Assembly: GCA_032164245.1 (NCBI GenBank)
Contig: JAVMKO010000010.1
Span: 44,166,848-44,230,847, forward strand
Direction: 5' to 3'
DNA: 64,000 nucleotides
Origin: Sternotherus odoratus
Lineage: Eukaryota > Chordata > Testudines > Kinosternidae
Shown: positions 32,476 to 44,870 of the stretch, piece by piece
Numbering within the stretch: the first letter of the stretch is position 1
Layout of the letters: each line of letters begins with the position of its first letter
Notes under the pieces: model-generated
Databases searched by the model: none
Told to the model about the DNA's origin: nothing
Seen by the model: only the letters and a program-made list of their open reading frames with translations
Made by a program: the position numbers and the translations under genes

Positions 32476-35316
32476 CCCTTTATCGCGGGCTTGTTAAATC
32501 AACCTGCCCTCTTCGCCAGCTCAGGAGCATGTTGAGCTGAGGGGAGGGGAGCAGGGGGCAGCGGAAGGCAGGCGGGCACGTCCAGGTGACCAGGGAGGGG
32601 CTCAGGGAACCCAGAGTTCCCCTTGGAAGTCCCAGCCGGTGCTCGCTCCCTCTGTGAGCAGGTGCTGGGGAGTCACCCTGAGCCCTGGGAAAGCCCTAAA
32701 AGGGCATTGGGGGAGTTATCTGAACACTCCAGCCAGTCGCTGTCTGAAATACAGCTGTAAAAGAGGGATGGGGCAGCAGTCCCGCCCCCACTGGCCTTCT
32801 CCTGGGCCTGGCCGTGCCCTGCCACCGTCATACCCACTCACTTCTGTCCAGTGGCCCAGGGACATGGTGGCCCACTGGACATAGAGTAGGGGCCTTTTCT
32901 AGGCAGATCCTAATCACCAGCCTGGGATGCGAAATCCCTCACAGGGTGGCCTGGCACCTCCTCTGCAGGGATCGTACGCAGGCAGGCTCCACACAGATTA
33001 AAACCAATGCTTCCCCTATGAGCGCCCCCTCACACCCACCAGCTTCGTGCCAGGCTCCCACTGACCCACAGAGCCAGTGCTGTCCCCACCGTGAGGTGTG
33101 GGGGCGCATCACGGGGCGCTCTGCCACAAACCCCCCTCCCCCGGCACACAGCTGCAGCGGGCACAGACCTAAAGACAGAGCTAAAGACAGAGCGATTCAG
33201 GCTGGGCCCTGGCGTCTCTGCTGGATTGCCAGCGAGAGCGGCTGCCACCTGCCCTGCTGAGGGGATGGTTGGTGCCGCCTTCCCGCCCCCAGCGAGGTCC
33301 CAGTGTGGTAGGGAGCCCCTCACCTGCAGTGGGAGCATAGCATCATTAGAGACGAGCTCAGGAGGCCTCTCCTCCCACCCAGCTGCCCCGTCACTAGCCC
33401 TGCGCCTGCCTCGCTTTCCCAACCAGCTGCCTGGATCTCCATCACCTTCCCGCATTCTCCCACACGCTCCTGCGAGCCAGCGCCAGCGCCGGGAATGCTC
33501 CAGGCCGCGTTCTCCCCAGCCTCACCCCTCGCTCGCGGGCGACCCGCTCGCAAGCACCAGGCAGGGGACAGCCGCCCCCCCCCCCCTGTATGGGGGGCTT
33601 GAGCAGCAGGCCAAGCTGCCCCCCCAACCGTTCTGCTCTCAGGGGAGACAATCTGCCTGGCTGGGGGGAGAGGGGAGGAGGGTGCCAGCCCTGAAGCGCT
33701 GCCAGTAACTGCTGTAAACCCAGGGCACAGCTGGGTCCCATCAGGCACCAGCCCTGTGGGGGGAGGGGAGGGGTGCAGGTTAGTCAGTGCCTGGCAACGG
33801 GCTCAGGGGCCGGGTGCATGGCAGGCGGGGAGCCATTGGTACGCACGGTGTGTGTGGGGGGGGGCAGCATCCATGCCCTCGGCTCAAGGTCAGACATGGC
33901 TGCCCCGCAGCAGAGCGTCTGCCAGCTCTGCAGGCATGATTCTCTCCAGTATCCCGGGAGAGATGGAGCGCGTCCAGCCCTGCCCCCCACAACCCCAGGG
34001 CAGGGGTGGCCTGGGCACCATTGCAGCAGAATCTGCTCGGCCCGGGAGGGGCCGAGAAGGAGCCAGCGGTGTCCTGAAGGCTTCACCTGGGCTCCTGCCA
34101 ACGGAGAGCCGGCCGGCCCCAAGCTGTCTGTGGAACCGCAGCTGCGTCGTGAAGCCAGCCAGAAATAGCAAGGGAGAGAAACAGGGAAGGGCCAAAAGAC
34201 ACAGGGACTGTCCTCATCTGCGCTGCTGCGCCAGGGCTCAGAGAGGGAGGGGCTGGCCGTTTCCAGGGAGCCTCTGCAGGCACTTCTGGGCCTCAGCAGG
34301 GTCCAATCCACCCTCATGCTCCAGAGCAGAGGCAGGAAGGAATCACCCCCGGCCCCTTCAGGTGAGTGGGGAGGGAATCAAGGCTCCCTCTGAAGCTGCT
34401 GGCTGGAGAAAGAACTGACTTTGCCGTATATCCTGGGGCGAGAAAGTGGGGCACAGACCAGGGTTGACCCTGCGCCCCAGAGCAGCCTCCGCCCCCACAA
34501 AGACACGCAAGCAGAGTGATGGGCCCTGAAATGACCCAGCCACCTGATAGCACTTGCGATGGCCGGCGGGCATGCTCACAGCAAAGGGGGCGCGGATAGG
34601 GATGGATGAGTGACGCTCTGGTCAAGCCAGTAGCCCAGGCAGTAGCAAAGGGGAGCCCAGCCACGCCCCCTCTGGAGATGAGGATAAAAACCACGCCCCT
34701 TCCATGGACCCCCTTGGGAGAGGAGACCCGGATCTCCAGTGCCCGGGTGCTGAGAGATGCTCCCAGAGCCACAAGCCCATCCGCGCCAGGCTAGATTGAA
34801 CGTACCAGCTGTGGCTGGGCACCTGCAGCATGGCACTGCTGGCCTGGCCAGGCAGGGCATTAGGGTGGGAAACAGACCCGGGAGCAGGGGTGGATGCAGA
34901 AATGGGAGGTAGGGTCTGGCACCCGGTGTGGGATACACCAGCTCTGTGTGCCAGCCCCACTGCAGTTGCTCCCCTGGAAATCAGCTGGATGCTGGGGAAC
35001 CCAGGCGATCTCGCCATGCCCCAGCCTGGCTGCACTGTGCCCCTTGTCTCATGGCCACACATCAGCCTGGCCCCTGGAGCCCTGGTAGGCGGGAGCTGAG
35101 GGAGTTCGGGAGAAGATGGGGGTGGCCGGGGATTGCAGCGTTCTCACTCGCAGGCCACTGCCTGCAAAGGGGAAAGGGCTGCGGGGAAAGGGATTGGAGT
35201 GGAACCCTCTACCCCAGCGCTTTCCCCTGCTTCTCTGATGGGGGGAGGGAGCTGCAGGACCCCTGTGGGGCTACCCCCCGTGATGGACACATGGAACATT
35301 CGAGGCCGGTTGTATT
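32476..35316. other. Probable GLIS2 first intron; no gene seen
   Basis: GC-rich, without recognised exons. Open frames up to 220 codons (for example 33756-34418) show no domain, signal or motif that I can name. Confidence 0.4.
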
Positions 35317-35381
35317 AACGCTACCCATGGACTGCCAGATTGGCAGAGATCATATTCCTGGCTGAGTCCATGGGTAGCGTT
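35317..35381. repeat. Nested perfect inverted repeat
   Basis: The outer arms AACGCTACCCATGGA (35317-35331) and TCCATGGGTAGCGTT (35367-35381) are perfect complements. Directly inside the left arm, CTGCCA-GAT-TGGCAG (35332-35346) forms a second perfect hairpin. The function is unknown. Confidence 0.9.
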
Positions 35382-36208
35382 GGGGGGCAGTGAGGGGTGT
35401 AATTAATGCAAAGCCCCAGGAGTGGAACAAAGCAGGTAACAGCTGAAACCGCTCCTCCGGCCCTGGAAACAGCCCCCGGCCTGGTTTGACCTGGTTCAGC
35501 AGACAAAGGGCCCTGAGCAGTCGAACAGCCTGGCCTGGGGAGAGGGTGACTCACTGAGAGGCAGGAGAAGACCAGCCAGGCCCCCCTGGACGCTGATCAG
35601 TGGGCTGGTGGGTTTTAGAGGAGACAGAACTTTGCCTTAGGAGCTCTGGCTGAGCACTGAACTCAGAGGGGCTCCCAGAGAGGCCTGAGGGCCTGCAGCC
35701 TTGGGCCCGGGCTGGAGGTCATAGGATCCTGCCCTGAGAACGGGGAGGGCTGGAGGCCTGAATGGGCAGCCCCGTAGGGGTGAGAGGGGCAGCGGGCATC
35801 CCACCAGCGACGCCAATACCAGCATCAAGAGAGGTGCCGGGGCCCAGCCTGGTCCTGGAGGAACCAGAACCCCTTCCCACGGAGCAGGGAGCCAGCGGCA
35901 CGAACCGAACCCAGAGCTCCGAATCCGAATCCGAGAGGCCACGTGGATGCTGCGGAAGACGCTGCCCAGACGAGGAGGCAGCGTGGCTCAGCCAGATGGG
36001 ACTTCTAGCAGCTGGGCTGGAGTCACGCGGAGCCTGCCCTGAGGCGGGATGGGTCTGGGCCAGTCTGTCTGTCGGGGAGCAGCGGCCTGGAAGGGTCAGT
36101 CGGGTTGCTATTTGTTTTTTCCATTAGAAAGTCAGGCCCCATCCCCTCGGCTTTCCGGGGAAGACTGGGTGACGGGGGAGCAGGAGAATTACAGCCAGCG
36201 GGCGAGGG

Positions 36209-36390
36209 TTGACCATAAGAAGGTAAGAACGGCCAGACAGGCTCAGACCCATGGTCCACCTAGCCCAGCATCCTGTCTTCTGGCAGAGGCCGGTGCCAGG
36301 TGCCCCAGAGGGAATGAACAGAACAGGTGATCGTCAAGTGATCCATCCCCTGCCGCCCGCTCCCAGAGTCCGGCAATGGAAGATTTAGGG
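36209..36390. mobile_element. Interspersed repeat, probably CR1-derived
   Basis: The run ..AAGAACGGCCAGACAGGCTCAGACC...GTGCCCCAGAGGGAATGAACAG.. resembles a very common turtle/archosaur repeat. It is truncated to the right at about 36385. Assignment to CR1 is from memory of similar sequences. Confidence 0.5.
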
Positions 36391-39300
36391 ACACTCAGAG
36401 CATAGGGTTGCCTCCCTGACCATCGTGGAAAAAGCAAATCCTGGCCTTTCAGTGTGGTATGGCCGGCGATTGACCCTGACACTGTCCTGTCCTCCTTTTC
36501 CCCATGTGTCCACGGGACTTTCATCAGGGGTTGCCAGACACGGTCGAATCCCACCCCGCTGCGCCCCTCCTGCAGTGCTGTTAGAACAGCCCTGGCTGGC
36601 ACAGGGTGGCTGGGGGGGGGGGGCTGCAACAGGAGGTGCCAAGTGTTTCCCGTACACTGGGAAGGATCTCGCCGGGGCTGGGAAAGGAAGCCCCTGAACG
36701 CTGGCGGGGGAACGCCCCCCTCACGTGCCCAGGCTGTTCAGAGTGACGACAGCCACCGGGGTGGCCTGGCTCCCAGCGTGTGCACCCAGCGGCTGCAGAC
36801 CGGCTGGAGCTGGGGCCAGTCGGAGGGGCAGTGCCCCTGGCACATACAGAGGGTGGATGGCTGGACAGTGACCCAGGCGCCCACTTCCCAGCTGTGATAC
36901 AGCTCCCTGGGGGACTCGGAGTCCCTTCGTCTCTGTGGGCCTCAATTCCCCACCTGGCCAGTGTGGTGAGAACCCTTCCCCTGTCTGACTGGCTCAGTGG
37001 GCAGCGCCTGGCACAATGTGCACCACTGCCATCCGGTGGCTTACTGGGAATACTCCTGTGCTATTGGGTCCCATGCTGGGACCGCCACCTCCTCTGATGA
37101 CCCTTAGACTCCCCCTCCGGGACACGCCCTCTTCCCTTCCGAACCCAAGCTGGGCCCCGCGCAGAGGGAAGAGTGGGGGCCCTTCTCTCCCCAGCTCCCA
37201 GGGTGTCCTATCCAGGGGGCCGTTCAGGCACTAGGCTGGCAGCCGGTGCTCTGATCGGGAGGCCGGGCGGATGCTCCCTATGGCCCCAGCCCCGGTACGC
37301 AGTAGCCAGCTCAGTTCATCTTGGCTGCTGGGCAGGACGCGGCCCTGAGCTGCAAAATAAGCCGTTCAAACAAGAGAGCCTTTTAGCAGCTCGCAGCCTC
37401 CTTGGCACCGGGGCCGTCTGCCGAGGCCTCGCGAGGGCAGCAGTCTGTCTGCTAGTTCCTGTCCCTTTGCGCCTTGACAGACTGGCCCTGGGAAATGCCA
37501 GGGACAGGGCCTTTTGCAGGCAGCCCCCTCCCTCCCCCCTCATCTCCCCACAGCACCCTGGTGGGGCCGGCCCAGCGCTCAGGCAGACACTCCTGTGCTT
37601 CAGTGTGGGAAAGGCTCCCACAGGCAGTTACTGCCCCCCCCCCCCCCGCCGGGAATGAATGCCCAGTTCCGGGCAGTTCTGGGAGTGGCAAAGCGCACGC
37701 TCAGCTGAGCCACATCACATGGCTCCCCGGACGGGCCCGCAGGCATGGGACAGGCTGGGGTCTCCCCAGGCTTTGCAAGTAGGGCACCTGGGGGTAAAAG
37801 AAAGCCAGGATGTCCAGGGAGGCTCTGCCTCGGGGCCTGCGCCTGGGGTAGGCGAGCAAGGGGATCCCTTGGGCTGGGGGGTAGAAGGGAGCCCGGGGCA
37901 GGGCCGGGGCCAGAGAGCGGGGCCCACTCCACTCCATCTGTTTGTTTCCCACGGGCTTTTCCCCTGGGAAGGGAGCCAAATGCAGAGAGCTCTGGCTCCC
38001 TTGAGCCTGTGAGGCGAGGAATGGAGGTGGAAAGACCCAAGGAGGGAGAACCTGCTGCAGACAGGGCCCTGTTCCGTGTGGGGCAGCCGGAGGGCAGGAT
38101 CGGGGCTGGTCTCCCCCCAGCACGGGGACTAGGGACCCTAGAAGGTGGGCAGGTCCTGCTTGGGCTCAGAGAAGGCAGGCGACCCGCCGGAGAAGGGGCT
38201 CAGCACGCTGCAGTACCCGGGCAGCAAAGCAAACCAGCCGTGGGCTGAACCGTGGCAGCGGGCAAAGTGCCACTTGGCACCCTCAGGCCACGGGACTAGG
38301 AGTGGTAACAACTCGCTGCTTGGCTCCTTCTCCCCAGGCAGGCAGTATACGGCCCTGCTCTTGACAGGGGCTCTGCAGGGGAGGGGGGCTCTCGAAGGCA
38401 ATGCATGCTAGCAAGTCCAGCACGGGCAGGGTTCGAACTCCGGGGCCCAACTCAGTCGCCTCCCAAACTCTGGGTGCCGAAGCCGGAAGACCCCAGGGGG
38501 AGGGAGAAGTTGAATATCAGGCCCCTGGGGGAGGGAGATTTATTAGCTGACATTTCTCGACGTGCAACACCTGGAGATCAGCCCCAGACGGCCCGGCCTG
38601 GCGCTAGATCCTGCCCCTCTGCCTCCCACCCCTGCCCCTGCCACCCGCCGCAGCTCCGCCAGCACCTGTTCTAATGGCCCGAGCTCCTGAGCCCAGTCAG
38701 AAAACCACCGTCTTCCTCAAATCCACCTGCCAGAGAAAGGTCTCCTCCTTTTCCCCCTCGGATATGGATCCCCCACCCACCCTGACCTCCAATTTACACC
38801 CGCCTGAGGCACTGCATGGCCAATACGACTGGGGAATCACTGCAGGTCCCTGTTACAAGCACTTCCTACTGCTGATTTCTCTCTCTGTCTGGGCCCGGCT
38901 TAGTCGGACTCTGGCTAACTCAGGACCCTGTCAATGGAGGGAAACAAGAATCCCCCTGCAGAGATGGGGCACACGCCAGCCTGTGAGCACTCAGCGGGGC
39001 TGGCCTGACACAGCGACTGGCCTGCTCTCATGCCCGTCAAACCCGGTCAGGGAGTCCCTCGCTCACATCATATGGCACCCCCACTGTGGGGCATTATGAA
39101 CCTGCAGTTCAGGTTGTTACAGCGCATCTCCTAGCAACCACAGAACAGACAGGATATCGCCAGGGAAAGCCAACGTTCACCGACCACGTCAATCTCCCCT
39201 CTCCTGTCCGGCCACCCAAATACCCATGTCACCCTCCTCTTCCCCATCCAGCCACCCAAACGCCACCACCCAGCCTCCTCTCCCCCTCCCGGCCACCCAA

Positions 39301-42190
39301 ACGCCCCTGCCAGCCTCCCCTCCCCGGCCACCCAAACGCCCCTGCCAGCCTCCCCTCTCCCACCCAGCCATGCAAACACCTGTCCCAGCCTCCCCTCCAC
39401 CCGAATGGCCCCGCCAAGCTCCCCTACTCAACCCGGCCTGTGCCAGTCTCCCCTCCCCCGCCTGGCCACCCAAAAGCCATGCTAGGCAAACACATTCACA
39501 CCCTACTAGCTGCACCACAGGCCACCCCACTCCTCCATTGCACCCCCAGCCTGAGGAACGCCTGTTCTCCACAGACAGAGGCGCAGTGCTGAGCGTGCCC
39601 ATGGTGTGGGCTGTACGTGTGAGCGTGCTGGGGAGGCCCTGGCCGTGCTGTGGCTGGGTGTGTCTTGGTGCTGGAAGGTGGCGTGCTATGTTTGGGTGGC
39701 CGGGCTTGGAGCTACCATGGGAAATGAGGCTCAGAGACGAGGTGACCTGCCCGTGGGCTGAGAGCTGAGCTGGGCCGAGCACCCAGGTCTCTGAATCACC
39801 CTCCCGCTTCAGCCACCACCAGCCGCTGTCAGTGAGCAAAGCTGGGGGGAGGGGATCTCCTGGGTTTTTGTGAAAATCCATATTTCTCATCATAGGAAAT
39901 GATCCCGTTGGTATCGCTTGGTGGCAACATCCATCCGCGTCAGAAGCAGAATGGGATGGGGGCTGGAGTGGAGAAACCCAGGCTGCGCAGAGGGGCACAG
40001 AGCTGGGCAGGCATGGAGCAGAGCTGTCTGGGGTTGTGTGGGGCAGGACACTGGGCTCTCTGCTGCCCCCTTGACTCCCACTGAACAGTCGTCCCCAGCC
40101 CTGCTGCCTCATCTCCTCAGCAAGACCCGGGCCACCTCCCTTCCCCTTCTTCGCCCCTTCCACCGCTCCCCCCCCCCTTAGAAATGTTGCCATTGATTCT
40201 CAGCATCTTTTCCCTGGGAGTTGCTGGACACAGGGGTGGGGAGTTGGGGGGGGGTGACCTTCAAGGTCTGGGGACAGTGGGTTATTAGCCAAAGACCAGC
40301 GCAGGCCAGCGTGAGGTTTCCAAAAGGCTCACGGTCAAAGCACGACCTGAGCACAACGTTACAGAAATGTTAACTGTCTTCTGCTGCATCCGTCCAGCAC
40401 TGAGGGGTTGGAGAGGGATTTCAGCCTGGCTTGAGGGGTTTGGACTCCAAACACAGGTCACCCATCACTGAAATGCTACCACCTCTGGAGGGGAACCCAG
40501 CAGGCATTTAACAGGGCACAGAAACACTCCAGTTGAATTCAGGGAGTGAGGGGAGAATATCCTACCCAGATGAAACCTGCAAGGGAGGTTTAGTTACTCC
40601 AGGTGGGATTTGGCCAGGATGCCATGCCAACAAGCAGGCACAGAAAGGCCAGCAGACGGCAACACAGTGCCCCCTAGCACCAAGATGGGGCATTGGGTGC
40701 ATATTGGCTCAAAGGGAAAAGTGTCCCCTAATGAACCGGCAACACCACAGCCCATTTCTTGTTTCTCCCTTCCATGTCCCCCATCCCCACCTTGGCCAGG
40801 GCAGACCCTGCTTAGCTTGAGAGACTAAAGGTGCCACCGCGTGAATTCCCAAACCGCAACAGGTAGCTGGACACGCCACTAGAGATCACACACGGTCGCG
40901 CAAACCCGCCAGCCCGCCTTGGCACTGCACTCTAGCTGCGGGCGCTACGGCAAGGGGCACCCAGCCCAAGGTGCCATCTCTCCTTAGAAGGGGTAAACCA
41001 GACAAGCACGAGCCACCACAGTCAGCCACGCCACGGGGCTCTCACACACGCATCCATCACCCAACGGACCTGCTGGAGGGACAGAGCAAGTTCACTGCAG
41101 CCTCCCCTCCTCAGCCCAAAGTGCGCTGGGAATTCCGGGTGTGCCAGCGGATGCCAGGCCGACAGTGCCAGCCTAGCTTCCCACTCATTTTCCTCCCTCA
41201 CAGGCCCCAGAAACTCACTGCCAGAGTGAGTGAAATTCAGGCCTACTTTGATTGCCAACGCTGCAGGGCCTCACTCCGCTTTCACTGGGCAGCACCCTGC
41301 AGGGCTCAACACCAGTCCAGCTGAGGACTCCAGTGATTGACACCCAAACCCGGCCTGCCCCTGCAGGGACCTGGGAGCCCCTCTTCTCTTTGCAATAGCT
41401 ATTTTCCATCCCAGTGGCCTCTGGAGAGTCATGTAAGTCACACAGCTAAGTGCCTGGCCGGCTGGAGCTCCTGCCGAGCACCATTTTCTTCACACTGCTC
41501 TGCATTTGCTCACAGGGCACTTGGAGGGCTTGGCAGAGGCAGAGAAAGAAATGTCCTTTCTGCTTCCAAGAGGAAGGGAGAGGGGCAGGTTCACTGGAGG
41601 GTGACTCCCTTGCCAAGCTCAGCAGCCCCAGGCACCCAGACCCAGATTGAAATGGGGGGGAGGTTACTTGTTTATTGGTAGTTTGGGGGGGGGGGAGTTT
41701 CCTTTGAAATCTGCCCTTACTGCAAAGCGTTTGCTTCCACTTAATGAATGCCCATGACACACAACTTCCTCCTGCAATCCAGAACCCCCCCTCCCCGGAT
41801 AAAGGCAGCCTGCTGCAATTGATGGCTGTTTCCAAAAATGTCCGGGAGGGGGGGGGGGGGAGGACGGACTTTCACGCTGAAGTTTTCTGCTTTCAATCTA
41901 AAATAAAGGCGGGGGGGGGGAACAGGAGGTCTCACGACAGCATAAGGTGAGTGGCACCTACTGACTCAACATACAAACTAGTTATTAACAACCTGCTTCC
42001 CCCCTGCACTAGCTCGACCATATCAACCCCAAGGCCCCCCTCCCCCCGAACACAAAACCCGGGGGAGATCTGCCACCCATCTCTTGCAATCTGCACAGAA
42101 AGTGACTCCGCCAGGCGCCGGCCAACCCCAAGCAAACAGCACGACAAAGAGTTGGTAATAACACAGCCCGGTGCACGGAAGGCAACGCGG
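36391..42190. other. Probable GLIS2 first intron, distal part; no gene seen
   Basis: A MIR-like 3' fragment is at about 39720-39810 (AAATGAGGCTCAGAGACGAG then GACCTGCCC). C-rich loosely repeated units occur at 39225-39480. No exon recognised. Confidence 0.4.
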
Positions 42191-42620
42191 ATTCCCTTAC
42201 CTTTTCTACCGGGGGGGGGGGGTCTCTGGTCCTCGCCGCTTTGTGTGAGTCTCTTGCCTGCTGCGGGGGTTGAGATGGGGGTCGGAGGATCGTACCGGAA
42301 TTTTCACAGCAGACTACAAACGGGCGAAGCGAGGAGGACGGGTTTCCGCGGGGCCCCGGGAGCCGGAGCCGATGGGGAGCTCGCCTGGAAGAAGAAAGAG
42401 CCGCTTTCCCTGGAACACCCCCCGCGCCTGGGCCGTCGGCTGCTCCGCCACATCTGCAGCTCCGGAGATCGAGGATGTTTGCCGTTGCCTCTAGCGCTAG
42501 ATTTGTGTCTCTCCGTCCTGGGCAAGGAGGGTGGAGAGGCTGGTCTCCGCTTCCAGGCTCCTGGGTGGGGAGGGGGCTGCGGCGCAAAGCGAGCAGGGGC
42601 TGCGGGGAGATGGAAGCGCC
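42191..42620 (-). promoter_or_regulatory. GLIS2: Candidate GLIS2 promoter and non-coding first exon
   Basis: A CpG-rich block with, on the minus strand, a good splice donor (GTAGAAAAG then GTAAGGG, exon end at 42201). It lies 23 kb upstream of the GLIS2 ATG, similar to the long first intron of human GLIS2. The first coding exon has its own acceptor at 18882, so an upstream exon is required. Transcription from here is inferred, and the island at about 44260-44870 is the main alternative. Confidence 0.4.
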
Positions 42621-43913
42621 TCTTCTCCTCCGGCTTTTTTTTTTTTTTTGAGGGGGGAGTGAGTGGTTTGAAAGGAAAAGGCTGCGGATCAGAGGTGATC
42701 GCCTGTTTCAGGGGAAGAGAGGAGAGGGAGGGAGGCAAGGATGGTGGGTGGGTGGGTAGATGGATGGATGGGGGTGTGGAGAGGGGTGTTATTTCCCAGC
42801 GTGATTTACTGCAGCCCTGCGGAGCTGTCTGAAATTGACCAGCGCTGATCAGTTTCAAGCAAATTCTCCATTTCAAGGCTGAACCAAACCCCGGGAGCTG
42901 AGCGCATGTCCCCCAGCGGCTCCTCCCCTGGCTAGAGGGCAGCACTAGGACAGGCTGGAGAAGCAGGCACACGGCGCAGCCAGGGGAGGGAGGGAGAGGC
43001 GCACACAATGCAGTCCCAGCCCCAGCCCACCTCCCCACATTCCCCAGGAAATCCCTGCAGGAATCCAGCTCCCCCGCCGCGCCAGGAGCAGGGGAGGTCA
43101 CAGGCTGCAGCCCGGCCGCCGCAGGGAGGCGAGGCGAGCTGCTCCGGGCCCCACAGCTGTGAGCAACGCACCCCAGGGCGGGGGACAACTGGGGAACGAT
43201 GGCTGCCCTGCATTCCTCTCTCACACACACATCCCTTGCCCGTCCTCTCCCTTAGCCCTGCGGCGAGGCCTGGAGGATCGGACTGGGAGAGGGAGCGGGG
43301 TGGGGGCAGGCAGGTTCCACGGCAGCACTCTCATGTCTGGTGCCCTTTTACATGCCTCGAAGGTGTTTCTCTTTGCTGAGGGGCTAAGGGGGCTGCGAAG
43401 ATGGGGCTAGGTCCGGTGGTTCCACCAGGGCCGGTTGAGTCTCTTCTGAGCTCTGCCACCGATTTGTGGTGTGTGGCCACAGGCAGGTCCCTTTGCCTCA
43501 GTTTCCCCTTGGTAAATTACCATTAATGACGTGCCTTGGGGGGAGCTGCCAGGCTTAGCCTGGTAACTAACGCCTGGTTCGAGGTTCTCGCGTGAGAAGG
43601 GGCACAAAATCCTCACAGTAAATGAGGCTGCTGTGGGCATAGAGGGGAAGGAGAGACCAAAGCACGGGTGAATGAGGGGTGTGTGCATGTGAAGGGGGGG
43701 GGCGTTCAGACTAGAGCTGGGGCTGGCTCGGCCCCCTGCAGTAGTGCAAGGCCAGGCAGCGTCCCTAGGCTCTGTGCCCGCTGCCAGGGTAGGCTATGAG
43801 TTCATTCAGGCAGGGGGCCGGGGGGCCTTAGGGCGCTGGCTGGGAGCCCTTCCCCGTGCCCCACTGACCCTGCAGCCAGTCCCGATTCTGAAAGGAGTCT
43901 ACCAACTCCCTGG

Positions 43914-43928
43914 TCAGCAGGGGGCAGC
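43914..43928 (+). promoter_or_regulatory. CTCF-like motif
   Basis: TCAGCAGGGGGCAGC matches the CTCF core except the first base. Confidence 0.4.
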
Positions 43929-44132
43929 CGAAGGCTCCTATGGGGGCTGCAGGAGTAGATGTAACAGACGGGGCGGGCAGGGGGGAGGGGAATTTGCACA
44001 CCCCGGATTCGTCCCCTTTCTTCTTTACAGGCTGAAACCTCAGCAACGTTTGGAGATTGGAGCATCCAGATCCGCGGAACTCGGGCACAGCGCGGGCAAT
44101 CTGGGGCTATGTGGAGGACTCGCGGCGCCTCC

Positions 44133-44231
44133 TTATGGGGGAAGGGCTGAGGTCGCAGCTGTGCCCACAAGAAAAGGCAGAAGAATGAACCCCCAGCACA
44201 ACATCCGGCCACGGCCTTGCTTCCTAGCCAT
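44133..44231 (-). CDS. Hypothetical 32-aa small ORF with signal-peptide-like profile
   Basis: The ATG is at 44231-44229 in a good initiation context (GCT-ATG-G). A basic N-terminus (MARKQGRGR) is followed by a hydrophobic run (LCWGFILLPFLVG) and a small-residue end (TAATSALPP), with the stop at 44135-44133. An ETS-type site lies about 30-40 bp upstream. I do not recognise the peptide. It may be chance, or the 5' end of a spliced gene. Confidence 0.15.
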   Translation of the reverse strand: MARKQGRGRMLCWGFILLPFLVGTAATSALPP

Positions 44232-44259
44232 AGCCTCGCTCCCGGGAGCCGCCCCTTCC

Positions 44260-44870
44260 CCACCGGAAGTGATGTAGTTTGAGACAGCAAATGTAGCCCA
44301 TAGACCCGATGTTTCCTGGCCCCTCTTGTAGCCCCCGAGACCCGGCCAAGTGGGCTGAAGCAGAGGCAGGTGCCAGGGACTCTGGCCACGGAGCAGGCCC
44401 AGGGGGACAGCGGGTCCCTGCCTCTCCAGGGAGCCCATCCCAGAGCGGCCGCCGGGGGCGTGTGATGTCCTTATGGCGGCTGGGCGAGACGCGCAGGAGG
44501 GCGGCGGGGGCTGTATGGCCCGCGGGCGGCCGGTGGCTATTTCCGTCGGGCGGGGGCCGCGATCCAGCGCCAAGGGGGCCGCCCCGCTTCCGGAGGCAGG
44601 AGGTGGGGGAGCGCTGGAGCTCGCGCCCCGCCCACTGGCGGGGCGGGAGCAGATTCCCCGGCCCTGACCAAGTGGAAACTCCCCACTGCGCAAGCAGCGA
44701 GCGGGGCCCCGCGGCGGGCCCAGGTGGGGCCGGGCAGCGGCCAGGGCTGCTCCCGCTCCCCGGAGGGGCCGGTGGCTGGCTCCCTTCCCGGGCCTGGGGG
44801 GGTCTCCTCTCTGCTTCCCTGGGGCCTGCTGGCATAGTGCCCTGCTGCAAAGCGCGCGGGCCGGGGGAGG
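44260..44870. promoter_or_regulatory. CpG island without an assigned gene
   Basis: Dense CpG with CCCGCCC/GGGGCGGG-type GC boxes near 44626-44647, a YY1-like ATGGCGGC at about 44474, and the ETS site at 44262. I find no coding first exon. It could be an alternative GLIS2 promoter or the start of a non-coding RNA. Confidence 0.45.
44262..44271 (+). promoter_or_regulatory. ETS/GABP-type motif
   Basis: ACCGGAAGTG is a full consensus ETS-family site at the left edge of the CpG island, a common feature of TATA-less promoters. Confidence 0.5.

Larger units (their letters stand above)
42621..44260. other. Intergenic between two CpG islands
   Basis: No gene recognised. A GGAT-type microsatellite patch (GGTGGGTGGGTAGATGGATGG) is near 42745-42770. 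CTCF-like sequences are at 42929-42944 (weaker) and 43914-43928. Confidence 0.4.
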
